From assembly GCA_021798235.1 (NCBI GenBank), contig JAJZMO010000070.1, positions 1 through 23,041 on the forward strand: DNA of 23,041 bases, written 5' to 3'. The stretch comes from Acidobacteriota bacterium (GTDB lineage Bacteria > Acidobacteriota > Terriglobia > Terriglobales > Acidobacteriaceae). The translations under genes and the position numbers were made by a program. Positions 1 through 7,413 of the stretch are shown here, piece after piece (within the stretch, counting starts at the first letter, position 1; the number at the start of each line of letters is the position of its first letter). Below the pieces are notes generated by a model. It saw nothing but the letters and a program-made list of their open reading frames with translations. It did no database searches and had not been told where the DNA came from.

Positions 1-1
1 C

Positions 2-424
2 ATGCAGGCCGAGTACTTCGCCCTCGAAGGCATCAGTGAGCTCATGCACACCCTCGAGCGCGTCCGCGAAACCTTCAATGAGAAACTTGCTCTCGAAGGC
101 GTGCTGCTCACCATGTACGACGACCGCACCAACCTCGCACAGCAGGTCACGGAAAACCTCCGCGAATTCTTCAAGGAAAAACTCTTCCGTACCACCATCC
201 CCCGCAACGTCCGCCTTGCAGAAGCCCCCAGCTACGGCAAGCCCGTCGCCCTCTACGATCCCCGCTCCCGCGGCGCGGAAAGCTATCGCGACCTCGCCCT
301 CGAACTCCTCGATCGCCACCAGATCGAAAGCCCCGCCGCCCGCGAACGCAAGAAACAGGCCCAGGCAGACACTGCTGCCACCCCCCGAAGAAACACCGTA
401 CGCTTCTGGCCATATTCCACCTAG
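2..424 (+). CDS. parA: ParA/Soj chromosome-partitioning ATPase, C-terminal part (5' truncated)
   Basis: This is the last 140 residues of a ParA-type (deviant Walker, MinD/ParA superfamily) ATPase that works with ParB to segregate chromosome origins. The nucleotide-binding N-terminus lies before the window, so the ATG at base 2 is only an internal Met. Family-typical stretches are QAEYFALEGISELMHTLERV at the left edge, then LLTMYDDRTNLAQQV, and FRTTIPRNVRLAEAPSYGKP followed by the closing helix AESYRDLALELL. The last 30 or so residues are a charged, alanine-rich tail without homology that I recognise. parB follows after 94 bases on the same strand, the usual parAB order. The family call is secure because these C-terminal motifs are distinctive; nothing can be said about the Walker motifs. 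Confidence 0.93.
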   Translation: MQAEYFALEGISELMHTLERVRETFNEKLALEGVLLTMYDDRTNLAQQVTENLREFFKEKLFRTTIPRNVRLAEAPSYGKPVALYDPRSRGAESYRDLALELLDRHQIESPAARERKKQAQADTAATPRRNTVRFWPYST

Positions 425-518
425 CCCCGCCTCAAGCTACCCTCAACCCAGCCCACAGCCCATCTGACATTCCCAAATCGGCATCACTGCAAAACTTCCT
501 TCATCGCAGGTATCGCTC

Positions 519-1457
519 ATGACCACGCAGGCAGAATCCGCAAAAGAACACAACAAGCGCCGCGCCCTTGGTAAAGGTCTCGAATCTCTCCTCCCACGCG
601 CCCAGTCTCAACCCGCCGCCAAACCCGCGACGCCCGCCGAACCGGCTCCCACCTTCGAGTCCGGCAAGGCCAGCGATATCCACGTCGATCACATCGACCG
701 CAACCCGTGGCAAACCCGAACCCAATTTGAAGAAAAGGAGCTGGCCGAGCTCGCCGACTCCATCAGCGCCAACGGAGTCGTGCAGCCCATCCTCGTGCGG
801 CCGCTGCCTAACGGCCGATTCCAGCTCATCGCCGGCGAACGCCGCTGGCTCGCCTCCCAGCGTGCTGGCAAAGTCACCATCCCTGCCATCCTCCGCCAGG
901 TCTCAGACCAGCAGGCCATGGAGATCACCATCATCGAGAATCTCCAGCGCACTGACCTCAACCCCATGGAACAGGCCCGCGCCTATGAGCGTCTCGCCCG
1001 TGAATTCCAGATGACCCAGGAGCAAATGGCAAAACGCACCGGCAAGGAGCGAGCCTCGGTCGCCAACTTCCTGCGCCTCCTCCGTCTGCCAACGGACGTA
1101 CAGGGAAAAGTCGAGGCTGGCGAACTCACCTTCGGCCATGCCCGCACCCTCCTTGCCCTCGAAGACCCCGAATCCATCCAGAAGGCTGCCCAAAAGGTCC
1201 TCGCCCTCTCAATGTCCGTCCGCCAGACAGAGAGTTATGTGCAGGGCATCCTGTATCCCGAGCGCAAGCACGCCAAAAAGCAAGAGCCCAAACAGCCTGA
1301 AGTCGATCCCAACGTCCGCGAAGCTCAGGAGCAGATCCAGCGCGCCCTCGGCCTCAAGGTCCGCATTGAAGACAAGAATGGCCGCGGCCGCGTCATCATC
1401 GAGTACTCTGGCCTCGAAGACTTCGACGCCCTGCTCGACACCCTCACCAGTAAATAG
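519..1457 (+). CDS. parB: ParB/Spo0J chromosome-partitioning CTPase and parS-binding protein
   Basis: The 312-residue product is a ParB clamp that loads at parS sites, slides on DNA and recruits SMC and ParA. The N-terminal ParA-activating peptide is visible as KRRALGKGLESLL (13-25). The CTP-binding domain spans about 55-155, with IAGERRW (104-110) and ENLQRTDLNPMEQA (140-153). A helix-turn-helix DNA-binding region follows (about 163-190, MTQEQMAKRTGKERASVANF), and a lysine-rich linker leads to the C-terminal dimerisation domain (about 265-312). Length is normal for chromosomal ParB. One oddity: the usual GERRxR box reads GERRWL, with Leu in place of the last Arg. The start was chosen because the conserved N-terminal peptide follows within 12 residues; the ribosome binding site is weak. 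No parS-like site (TGTTTCACGTGAAACA or close variants) was seen in the window. Confidence 0.96.
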   Translation: MTTQAESAKEHNKRRALGKGLESLLPRAQSQPAAKPATPAEPAPTFESGKASDIHVDHIDRNPWQTRTQFEEKELAELADSISANGVVQPILVRPLPNGRFQLIAGERRWLASQRAGKVTIPAILRQVSDQQAMEITIIENLQRTDLNPMEQARAYERLAREFQMTQEQMAKRTGKERASVANFLRLLRLPTDVQGKVEAGELTFGHARTLLALEDPESIQKAAQKVLALSMSVRQTESYVQGILYPERKHAKKQEPKQPEVDPNVREAQEQIQRALGLKVRIEDKNGRGRVIIEYSGLEDFDALLDTLTSK

Positions 1458-1509
1458 CCGCCGGATCACGGCAGATTCTATTTGTATCTTTATTGGTTAC
1501 ATTTATAGG

Positions 1510-1533
1510 AGGGGCGCAAATCCGCCCCTTTTC
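1510..1533 (+). terminator. Intrinsic terminator after parB
   Basis: A perfect 7-bp stem, AGGGGCG (1510-1516) with CGCCCCT (1523-1529), closes a 6-base loop and runs into TTTT. It lies 52 bases after the parB stop and just before the end of the convergent glycosyltransferase gene. Confidence 0.8.
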
Positions 1534-1546
1534 TGCCTGCCGCGCC

Positions 1547-2716
1547 TCAACCTCCCGCAAACAGATCGCGGATCGTCCGCGCCGTCTCCCGCATCGAGTA
1601 GCGCTTCCTGAAGCAGGGAATCGCGCGATCCGCGTAACCGCTGCGCTCTTCCGAATCCATCTCCAACCATCCCCGCAGCAGCTTCTCCGTCCCGGCCAGC
1701 GAATCCTCTTCCACCAGCCCCGCGCGATCCTCCGCGATATCTGGCCAGATGTTCACCTGGTTTGAAATCAGCACCGGACGCCCGCACGCCAGCGCCTCGG
1801 CCACCGCGATTCCAAAATTCTCCTGGTGCGACGGCAACACAAACGCTTCGCAACAGCGCAGCGCGCCCCATTTCACATCCCCGCTCAGCATCCCCGGCCA
1901 GTGCACTCGCTCTGCAATCCCTCGCGCCCTTGCCTGCCCCTGCAGTCGCACCTGCAATCCCACCTGATCCGGCCCGGCCATCACCAGATCCAGATCCCGC
2001 TCGCTCTGCGCGACCCGTGCAAATGCCTCCAGCAGCAGGTCGCAGCCTTTCTTCTCATGAATCCGCGCCATGAACAGCAGAAACCGTCGCGCACGGCCAC
2101 CGCTATCGGCAAGCTGCGGCATCCGCGCCAGAAAAGCTTCTCGCTGCGCCGCCGCGTCACCTTCCGGTTCCATCGCTCCGTACGGAACCGGAATTCCATT
2201 CCACAGGCTTGGCCGAAAGCTCGTGCCCGCCAGCTCGCGTTCCGTCTCGCTCGTGAACAGCACCGCTTTCGCGTCGCGCAGCACTGGATACTGCCATCGC
2301 CAGAACAGCGACTTCTTCAGCTTCTTCACCGGATACTGCTTGTTGAACCACGGATCCAGCGCCCCATGCGGAAACACCGCATACGGCACGCCGCGCTTCT
2401 GCGCTGCTGCGTGCACCGCCAGGTTCTGGTAGCTCCAGATGCCGTGCACCACCACCGCGTCGTAGTCCGCCGCGTGCGCCTCCAGCCATCGCCGCACTTC
2501 CGTCGAATATCCGAAGCGGCTCCTGCGCCCGCCCAGAGCATGCACCGGCGCGGCAACATCCCGCAGAAACTCCGTCTCCGGCTCATCCATGCAGAACGCT
2601 TCCGCCTCCACGCCCCACTCGCGATACGCACGCATCAGGTTGCGCACCGCCTGCGGCGGTCCGCCGTCCGCGGGCGATAGCGACTGAATCGTGTGGAGAA
2701 TCTTCAATGGTGACAA
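1547..2716 (-). CDS. GT4-type glycosyltransferase
   Basis: This 389-residue protein has the two-domain GT-B fold expected of glycosyltransferase family 4, retaining enzymes that move sugars from nucleotide donors to lipid-linked or surface glycans. The N-terminal acceptor domain carries the early DGGPPQAVRNL loop (17-27). The C-terminal donor domain includes FMARIHEKKGCDLLLEAF (215-232) and the EX7E signature, E299 to E307, in SHQENFGIAVAEALACGRPV. The sugar and acceptor cannot be told. The gene stands alone and is convergent with parB. Both possible starts are TTG: 2716 (six bases after a TATAGG box) and 2707, which would give a protein opening MKILHTIQSL as many relatives do. No Shine-Dalgarno sequence is evident for either. 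Family assignment is firm; the start is uncertain by three codons. Confidence 0.88.
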   Translation of the reverse strand: MSPLKILHTIQSLSPADGGPPQAVRNLMRAYREWGVEAEAFCMDEPETEFLRDVAAPVHALGGRRSRFGYSTEVRRWLEAHAADYDAVVVHGIWSYQNLAVHAAAQKRGVPYAVFPHGALDPWFNKQYPVKKLKKSLFWRWQYPVLRDAKAVLFTSETERELAGTSFRPSLWNGIPVPYGAMEPEGDAAAQREAFLARMPQLADSGGRARRFLLFMARIHEKKGCDLLLEAFARVAQSERDLDLVMAGPDQVGLQVRLQGQARARGIAERVHWPGMLSGDVKWGALRCCEAFVLPSHQENFGIAVAEALACGRPVLISNQVNIWPDIAEDRAGLVEEDSLAGTEKLLRGWLEMDSEERSGYADRAIPCFRKRYSMRETARTIRDLFAGG

Positions 2717-2722
2717 CTCTGG

Positions 2723-2728
2723 CCTATA
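2723..2728 (-). promoter_or_regulatory. -10-like box TATAGG for the glycosyltransferase
   Basis: On the minus strand TATAGG is followed by 6 bases (CCAGAG) and then the TTG start. The spacing would put the transcription start at or beside the start codon. No clear -35 is seen. The rest of the 289-base divergent gap to 3006 holds nothing else I can assign. Confidence 0.4.
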
Positions 2729-3005
2729 GACAGTCTTTCACTTGGGAGCTTCTGGCATTGGACTCAGTGTACGGGAGGCCGCGCGCTCTGTATCGCGCCG
2801 CCTTCCCTGCATCGCATTTTTCTCAACACTGATCTTCTTCCTTCGCTCTTTACTTGTGAATATTTTGCAACCAATCTCGCTATCGAGGAGGTCGCCGCGC
2901 CGCTCATTCCGTACGCCGGACCGGCGCACTCAACGTCGCGCCACTATCTGTCGCACAGTTCGATCCCCAACTCAATCCTCTTCCATATCACCTGGAGAAT
3001 GCACA

Positions 3006-3608
3006 ATGAAAATCTGCAGAGCACTTCTCATTCCATGCGTCCTGCTGCTCACCTCTGCGGGCGCCGCCGCGCTACCCCAGGCAAAACCAAAAGCCGCCCA
3101 ACCCCTCGCGGCGCACCGCACACACGCCGTCCCGAAGTTCTTCCGCCTTCACTTTGTACTCAAGGAACTTCAGGGCAAGAAGGTCCTCAACATCCGAAAC
3201 TACACCACCGAAATATCTGTCGTTTCCCTCTCCCAGACTCTGCGTCACGACTTCCAGCCCTTCATGAATCCTTACGATGTACATTCCATCCACAATGGCA
3301 CGCGCGTCCCGGTCCAGACCGCGCCAGGCAAATACAACTATGTCGAAACAGGAGTCGATATCGATTGTCGGAACGCGGCACTCATCGGCAACCGCCTCGC
3401 CATGACCGTCACCGGAAACATCAGGACCATCCGGAAAGACAAAGCGTTGCAAGCCAGGTCGCAGCTTTCGCCTCCCTTCATTCGGGAAAACCGCTGGAGT
3501 TCCCAGGTCCTCGTCCCCATCGGGAGATCCACCGTTCTCTTCACCTCCGATGACCCGGATTCCCCCAACACCATGGAACTCCAGCTCACCGCAATCCCTA
3601 TCCAGTGA
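3006..3608 (+). CDS. Secreted protein of unknown function
   Basis: The 200-residue product starts with a Sec signal peptide (charged MKICR, hydrophobic core about 6-17, small residues SAGAAA, cleavage near residue 23), so it is exported. The mature part has a conserved feel: FRLHFVLKELQGKKVLNIRNY, GTRVPVQT, YNYVETGVDIDC, and a final stretch WSSQVLVPIGRSTVLFTSDDP rich in beta-strand residues. I remember similar predicted exported proteins in Acidobacteriota, but I know no function and assign none. The start at 3006 is chosen over the upstream in-frame start at 2742 because it has GGAG at 2994-2997, eight bases before the ATG, and places the signal peptide exactly at the N-terminus. A terminator-like hairpin follows 26 bases after the stop. 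Confidence 0.78.
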   Translation: MKICRALLIPCVLLLTSAGAAALPQAKPKAAQPLAAHRTHAVPKFFRLHFVLKELQGKKVLNIRNYTTEISVVSLSQTLRHDFQPFMNPYDVHSIHNGTRVPVQTAPGKYNYVETGVDIDCRNAALIGNRLAMTVTGNIRTIRKDKALQARSQLSPPFIRENRWSSQVLVPIGRSTVLFTSDDPDSPNTMELQLTAIPIQ

Positions 3609-3634
3609 CCTGCGCCATCCCAAACCTGCCGCTT

Positions 3635-3678
3635 GCCCACCCTCGCGCAGCTAGGGTGGGCCTTTGCGGCGAAGCCGC
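3635..3678. terminator. Tandem hairpins between convergent genes
   Basis: The first hairpin is a perfect 9-bp stem, GCCCACCCT (3635-3643) with AGGGTGGGC (3653-3661), followed by CTTT. Immediately after it comes a second small hairpin, GCGGC (3666-3670) with GCCGC (3674-3678) around GAA. The pair sits between the secreted-protein gene (+) and the DUF4112 gene (-) and could end transcription from both sides. The compact double structure also resembles an interspersed intergenic repeat. Confidence 0.6.
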
Positions 3679-3716
3679 GATTCGCCGGACGCGCAGTCCC
3701 CATGCGGTCGGCGCCC

Positions 3717-4226
3717 TCACCGCACCACCCAGCGCACCAGCAGCACAATCACCACCAGCGGAAGCACAAACACCGCCCACAGCCCCGCCACCACGCCGGC
3801 CAGAAACAGCCTGTCCTTCCACGTGTGCCGGTGCGGTTCCGCAATGTGCCGCGTCATCAGTCGGTAATTCCGCCGGTTTGCCTTCCACGCCACCACAAAC
3901 ACATCGCCCGCAAACGGAACCGACCCAACCAGCACTTCGATCCCTACATTCACCGCCATCCGCGCCAACGTCACATAAGGAACTCCCCGCAGCCACGCAG
4001 CCACAATCAGAATCAGCGACGCCAGCCCCGCCAGCACATCACCAAAGCCCGGAATCAGCCCAATCACCCCGTCGAAACCAATCCGAATCGCCGTCCCTGG
4101 AATCCGAAACCAGTCGTCCAGCAGATGCGCCAGCAGATCCAGATTGTCATCGCCCAGCCAGCGGCCACCCGCATTCCACCTCGGGCGCAGCGGCAGCAGC
4201 ACTTCCGGTTCCTGTACTCTCGCCAT
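3717..4226 (-). CDS. DUF4112 family membrane protein
   Basis: A 169-residue protein recognised by the DUF4112 core: a dimeric-looking segment LDDWFRIPGTAIRIGFDGVIGLIPGFGD (about 36-63), where the GxDGxIGLIPGxGD motif is the family hallmark. A hydrophobic segment (64-80) and a second repeat-like motif, GSVPFAGDVFVVAWKANRRN (101-120), follow, and the C-terminus ends in a long membrane helix (about 140-167). It is probably an inner-membrane protein; the family has no established function. The start at 4226 rather than the longer reading from 4316 is supported by AGGAG on the minus strand at 4231-4235, four bases before the ATG. Its upstream region faces tRNA-His on the other strand. Confidence 0.85.
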   Translation of the reverse strand: MARVQEPEVLLPLRPRWNAGGRWLGDDNLDLLAHLLDDWFRIPGTAIRIGFDGVIGLIPGFGDVLAGLASLILIVAAWLRGVPYVTLARMAVNVGIEVLVGSVPFAGDVFVVAWKANRRNYRLMTRHIAEPHRHTWKDRLFLAGVVAGLWAVFVLPLVVIVLLVRWVVR

Positions 4227-4307
4227 CGTTCTCCTGTCTGCATTCAATACGGCCTTCCGGGCGGCGTATACACTGCGTATGCCCTCGGTCCACCGTGGCA
4301 AAAATGC

Positions 4308-4313
4308 TACAAT
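4308..4313 (+). promoter_or_regulatory. -10 box TACAAT for tRNA-His
   Basis: TACAAT lies 12 bases before the first base of tRNA-His, a good distance for a -10 element. No matching -35 hexamer is obvious. The same hexamer occurs before the YheT-type gene and hemB. Confidence 0.55.
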
Positions 4314-4325
4314 CAACTCTTGTGT

Positions 4326-4401
4326 GGCGGCTATAGTTCAGCGGCAGAACGCCTGACTGTGGCTCAGGATGTCGTGGGTTCGATCCCCACTAGCCGCCCC
4401 A
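4326..4401 (+). tRNA. tRNA-His (anticodon GTG)
   Basis: The full cloverleaf can be drawn: acceptor GCGGCTA (4327-4333) with TAGCCGC (4391-4397), D arm, anticodon stem CTGAC/GGCTCAG region with loop CTGTGGC giving anticodon GTG, and T arm GTGGG-TTCGATC-CCCAC. The extra G at 4326 (position -1) opposite C73, the identity element of tRNA-His, is encoded. The terminal CCA (4399-4401) is also encoded. Confidence 0.95.
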
Positions 4402-4433
4402 TCCCAACCCCTGCGCAGCCGAACATAAAGCAA

Positions 4434-4439
4434 TACAAT
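4434..4439 (+). promoter_or_regulatory. -10-like box TACAAT for the YheT-type hydrolase
   Basis: TACAAT is followed by 10 bases and then the ATG at 4450. Transcription would start about three bases before the ATG, leaving almost no leader, and no Shine-Dalgarno sequence is present. Read-through from tRNA-His is an alternative source of transcript. Confidence 0.4.
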
Positions 4440-4449
4440 TCCGCATAGC

Positions 4450-5622
4450 ATGCCAGCAGATGGCGCATCCCGCACCAGCGACCCTACCACCGTGACCACC
4501 CCCGCACACCGGCAAGCACCCGGCTCACTCCTCACCCAGCCGGAACCCATCCAGCTGCCCGTCGACCCCATCCCCGCGCTCGTGCCGCCCTTCGTTCCGC
4601 GCCGCTATCTGCGCAACGGTCACCTGCAGACCCTCGCCGGCAACTTCCTCCCGCGCCACCTTACCCTCCCTGAACCCGAATCTCTCTTCGTCGAAGTCGA
4701 AGGCCCCGTCGACGAGTACGGCCCCACGCAAATCCTCTGCCACTGCCACTGGCAGCCTCTGGAAGTCCGCCGTCGCCGCCTCACTATCGTCCTCGTTCAC
4801 GGCCTTGAGGGCTCCTCTCGTTCGCAGTACATCATCGGCAACACAACCCGCGCGCTCGCCGCCGGCTGTAACGTCGTCCGCATGAACATGCGCAGTTGCG
4901 GCGGCACCGATCATCTCTCACCCACCATCTATCACTCCGGCCGCTCCGGCGACGTCGCCAGAGTCCTCTCCCGCATACTTTCTGATCAGCAACTCGAATC
5001 CATCGCCCTCGTCGGCTACTCCATGGGTGGCAATCTCGTTCTTAAGCTCCTCGGCGAATACGCCGACGCCCCGCCCCCGCAGCTCAAATCCGTCGTCGGC
5101 ATCTCGCCGCTCATGGATCTCACACCCTCCTCAGCCGCGCTCCATGAGCCCGCCAATCGCATTTACGAGTGGCACTTCCTTCGCAACATGCGCCGCCGCC
5201 TCCGCTGCAAAGCGAAGCTCTTCCCGCGCCTTTATCAGCCGGCGCTCAAAGCCCCGCTCCACACCATGCGCGAGTTTGACGAGCACATCGTCGCCCGCTA
5301 TGGCAACTTCCGCGATGCCGACGACTACTACACCACCGTCGCCAGTTCCCAGTACGCATCCACATTCCGTGTTCCAACACTCATTCTCCACTCCACGGAT
5401 GATCCCTTCATCCGCATGCTGCCTTCCACGCGCGCCGCGCTCCTCGCCAATCCCCACGTCACATTTGTCGAAACCACGCACGGCGGCCACTGTGCCTTCC
5501 TCACCGATCCCGACCCCAGCGCCAACCGTGCCACCCAGGTTTCTCCGCGCGACGGTTACTGGGCCGAGCACCTGCTCCTCAACTACCTCCTCCATCAATC
5601 CGGTCACAGCCATGGAAGCTGA
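4450..5622 (+). CDS. YheT-type alpha/beta-fold hydrolase (UPF0017/AB-hydrolase YheT family)
   Basis: A 390-residue alpha/beta hydrolase of the YheT/ABHD1-3 group, predicted carboxylesterases whose natural substrates are poorly known. The family opener is visible after a 47-residue proline-rich extension: RRYLRNGHLQTLAGNFLPR (51-69). Then come the oxyanion-hole HGLEGSSRS (117-125), the substrate-side NMRSCGGTD (146-154), the nucleophile elbow GYSMGG with Ser191, the acid in HSTDDPF (Asp317 or 318), and the catalytic His347 in GGHCAF. The triad is therefore complete. No signal peptide is seen, so it should be cytoplasmic. The next gene overlaps its last 11 bases. The start is the only plausible in-frame ATG; it lacks a Shine-Dalgarno sequence and has a TACAAT box 10 bases upstream. 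Confidence 0.92.
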   Translation: MPADGASRTSDPTTVTTPAHRQAPGSLLTQPEPIQLPVDPIPALVPPFVPRRYLRNGHLQTLAGNFLPRHLTLPEPESLFVEVEGPVDEYGPTQILCHCHWQPLEVRRRRLTIVLVHGLEGSSRSQYIIGNTTRALAAGCNVVRMNMRSCGGTDHLSPTIYHSGRSGDVARVLSRILSDQQLESIALVGYSMGGNLVLKLLGEYADAPPPQLKSVVGISPLMDLTPSSAALHEPANRIYEWHFLRNMRRRLRCKAKLFPRLYQPALKAPLHTMREFDEHIVARYGNFRDADDYYTTVASSQYASTFRVPTLILHSTDDPFIRMLPSTRAALLANPHVTFVETTHGGHCAFLTDPDPSANRATQVSPRDGYWAEHLLLNYLLHQSGHSHGS

Positions 5623-6226
5623 CTGGTCCGCCGAAATCGCACCCGGCCTGCCGGAAATCATCGTCCCCTGGTCCGCAGAACCGCTGGCCGAAGATCCCAC
5701 CCACGCCTCCGGAGAAACCCTCGCCTGGTGCGACCTCCGCCACGCCGGCCCTCACCTTGAGGCCGCCATCCAGTCCATCCCTTCCGCTGCGGCCGAACCC
5801 GCGCTCGCCGCCGCGCTTCGCACCCTCCACTCGCCCGGCTCCTCCTGGTTCACCTCCAAGTGTGACCTCTGGACCACCACCCCGGCCGATCCCGATTCGC
5901 CTGACCCTTACGAATTCGAAGCTGCCGACCTCGCGCCCGCCCCACTCCATCTCTGCGCGTCCTACATCGACATGCTCGCAACCGACCCCGCACTCTTCGC
6001 ATCCTTCGCCGCGCACAAAGCCTTGCTCGATACCCTCGTCGCCGCCCTCCGTGCGCAGCCCCAGCCCCATGCCCGTGTCGATCTCGTTCTCCGTGCCGCC
6101 CGCATCGACAACTCTCCTGGCTTCGCTGTCACCGCCTACGCCGCCGGTTGCGGCCTCACCGCCGCCGATGCCCACCGCGCCTGGCAACTCGCTCTCGACC
6201 GCCTCATCGCCGCGCTGCACAGTTAG
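5612..6226 (+). CDS. Protein of unknown function, coupled to the YheT-type gene
   Basis: This 204-residue protein starts at an ATG lying 11 bases inside the end of the hydrolase gene, an overlap that suggests translational coupling and a shared transcript. The reading frame keeps the C-ending codon bias of true genes here. The protein is acidic, alanine and proline rich, with no signal peptide or membrane helix. Notable segments are SSWFTSKCDLWTTTP (about 77-91), LCASYIDML (about 112-120) and a helical C-terminus. I do not recognise a family. An association with the preceding hydrolase is only inferred from the overlap. The longer open frame upstream of 5612 runs entirely inside the hydrolase gene and is not credible. 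Confidence 0.72.
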   Translation: MEADWSAEIAPGLPEIIVPWSAEPLAEDPTHASGETLAWCDLRHAGPHLEAAIQSIPSAAAEPALAAALRTLHSPGSSWFTSKCDLWTTTPADPDSPDPYEFEAADLAPAPLHLCASYIDMLATDPALFASFAAHKALLDTLVAALRAQPQPHARVDLVLRAARIDNSPGFAVTAYAAGCGLTAADAHRAWQLALDRLIAALHS

Positions 6227-6239
6227 CATTTCGCTTCTC

Positions 6240-6245
6240 TATACT
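6240..6245 (+). promoter_or_regulatory. -10-like box TATACT for esterase 1
   Basis: TATACT followed by exactly 7 bases and the GTG start at 6253. The downstream paralogue has the same hexamer at the same distance from its GTG. The spacing predicts a leaderless or near-leaderless mRNA. It lies 14 bases after the stop of the preceding gene. Confidence 0.5.
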
Positions 6246-6252
6246 GTTGGCC

Positions 6253-7245
6253 GTGAACAACCTGCGTCTTTCCTCGCTCCTTCTGGCCTTCGCCGCACTT
6301 CTCGCCTCCACCCTGCCCGCATCCGCACAGCCTGATTGGCTCAAGACCATCCCCAAGCCCATCCCGCTCTACCAGGGCACACCACCGGGCGCGCTTGGCG
6401 ACAAGCCCGCGGACATTCCCAAGCTCTACGTCATGCTCCCTAAAAAGCCCACCACCAGCGCCGCCATGCTCGTCATTCCCGGCGGCGGATATGTATTTGT
6501 CGCTCTCGGACACGAAGGTCTTCAAATCGGCAACTGGCTGCGTTCGCAAGGCATGCCGGCCATCGTCCTTGATTACCGCGTCGCCCCCTACAACTACCCT
6601 GTCGAAATCGAAGACGGCATTCAGGCCATGCGCGTCATCCGCGCTCACGCCAAAGAGTGGGGCATCGATCCCAATCGCATCGGCGTCTGGGGATTCTCCG
6701 CCGGCGGTCACCTCGCATCCACCCTCGGCACCCACTGCAACAAGACCAACCACGACGCCGCCAACCCCATCGACCGACTCAGTTGCAAGCCGGACTTCAT
6801 GGTCCTTTCCTACCCCGTCATCTCCATGCGCAAGTCCATCACTCATCCCGGCTCGCGCCTCAACCTGCTTGGGCCGCACCCATCACCAAAACTCGTCAGC
6901 GAATTCTCCAATGAGCTGCGCGTCACGCCCAGCACCCCGCCCACATTTATCTTTGTCACCCAGCGCGACCCCATCGTGCCTGTTCAGAACTCCTATGACT
7001 TCTTCCAGGCCATGATTCGCAACCACGTCCCCGGCGAGCTCCACGTCTACGACTACGGCGTCCACGGCTGCGGCCTTTGCGGAACCATCCCCGCGCTGCG
7101 CAGCTACCCCAGCCTCCTGCGCCAGTGGCTCATCGACCACAGCTGGCTTCCCGCCGATGCACCCCAGCCGCCCGCGCCCGGCCCCAACTGGCAGGACTGG
7201 CCCACCGGCCTCGAAGGCCCCGGCATGCTCACCAACACGAAATAG
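6253..7245 (+). CDS. Secreted alpha/beta hydrolase, acetyl-xylan-esterase-like (paralogue 1)
   Basis: The 330-residue product begins with a signal peptide (hydrophobic core about 5-20, cleavage at ASA-Q, residue 26). The mature enzyme resembles secreted carbohydrate acetyl esterases of the BD-FAE/dienelactone-hydrolase-like group: an oxyanion IPGGGY (75-80), LDYRVAP (106-112), then IRAHAKEWGIDPNRIGVWGFSAGGHLAS. The triad is Ser149 (GFSAGG), Asp239 (TQRDPIVP) and His271 (VHGCG). The tail is proline and tryptophan rich. The start at GTG 6253 was chosen because it puts the signal peptide at the N-terminus and aligns with the paralogue that follows; the longer frame from 6148 runs through the previous gene. 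Substrate is inferred, likely O-acetylated polysaccharide given the neighbouring GH130 gene. A terminator follows at 7263. Confidence 0.87.
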   Translation: MNNLRLSSLLLAFAALLASTLPASAQPDWLKTIPKPIPLYQGTPPGALGDKPADIPKLYVMLPKKPTTSAAMLVIPGGGYVFVALGHEGLQIGNWLRSQGMPAIVLDYRVAPYNYPVEIEDGIQAMRVIRAHAKEWGIDPNRIGVWGFSAGGHLASTLGTHCNKTNHDAANPIDRLSCKPDFMVLSYPVISMRKSITHPGSRLNLLGPHPSPKLVSEFSNELRVTPSTPPTFIFVTQRDPIVPVQNSYDFFQAMIRNHVPGELHVYDYGVHGCGLCGTIPALRSYPSLLRQWLIDHSWLPADAPQPPAPGPNWQDWPTGLEGPGMLTNTK

Positions 7246-7262
7246 CACCTCTTGCCCCAGAG

Positions 7263-7295
7263 CGGCACTCGCCCCTGCCAGACGAGTGCCGTTTT
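7263..7295 (+). terminator. Intrinsic terminator after esterase 1
   Basis: A perfect 9-bp stem, CGGCACTCG (7263-7271) with CGAGTGCCG (7283-7291), and TTTT directly after it. Shortened or lengthened relatives of this stem occur after the next two genes. Confidence 0.82.
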
Positions 7296-7400
7296 CATTT
7301 CCAACTCCGATCAGACAGCCGAATCCGCCACGCCTCGTGAGCGCACACAACTTGAAGTGCCGGCAACAAGGCCCCGCTGCGCTCGCATGATTCAGAAATC

Positions 7401-7406
7401 TATACT
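7401..7406 (+). promoter_or_regulatory. -10-like box TATACT for esterase 2
   Basis: TATACT, 7 bases, then GTG at 7414, the same layout as in paralogue 1. The bases around the box (TCTATACTG) are also shared, while the rest of the upstream sequence differs, so the element has been retained selectively. Confidence 0.5.
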
Positions 7407-7413
7407 GACTCTC

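Noticed and set aside
2742..3005. N-terminal extension of the secreted protein back to 2742
   Set aside because: The extension has no signal-like or conserved features, while 3006 has a good ribosome binding site and starts exactly at a signal peptide.
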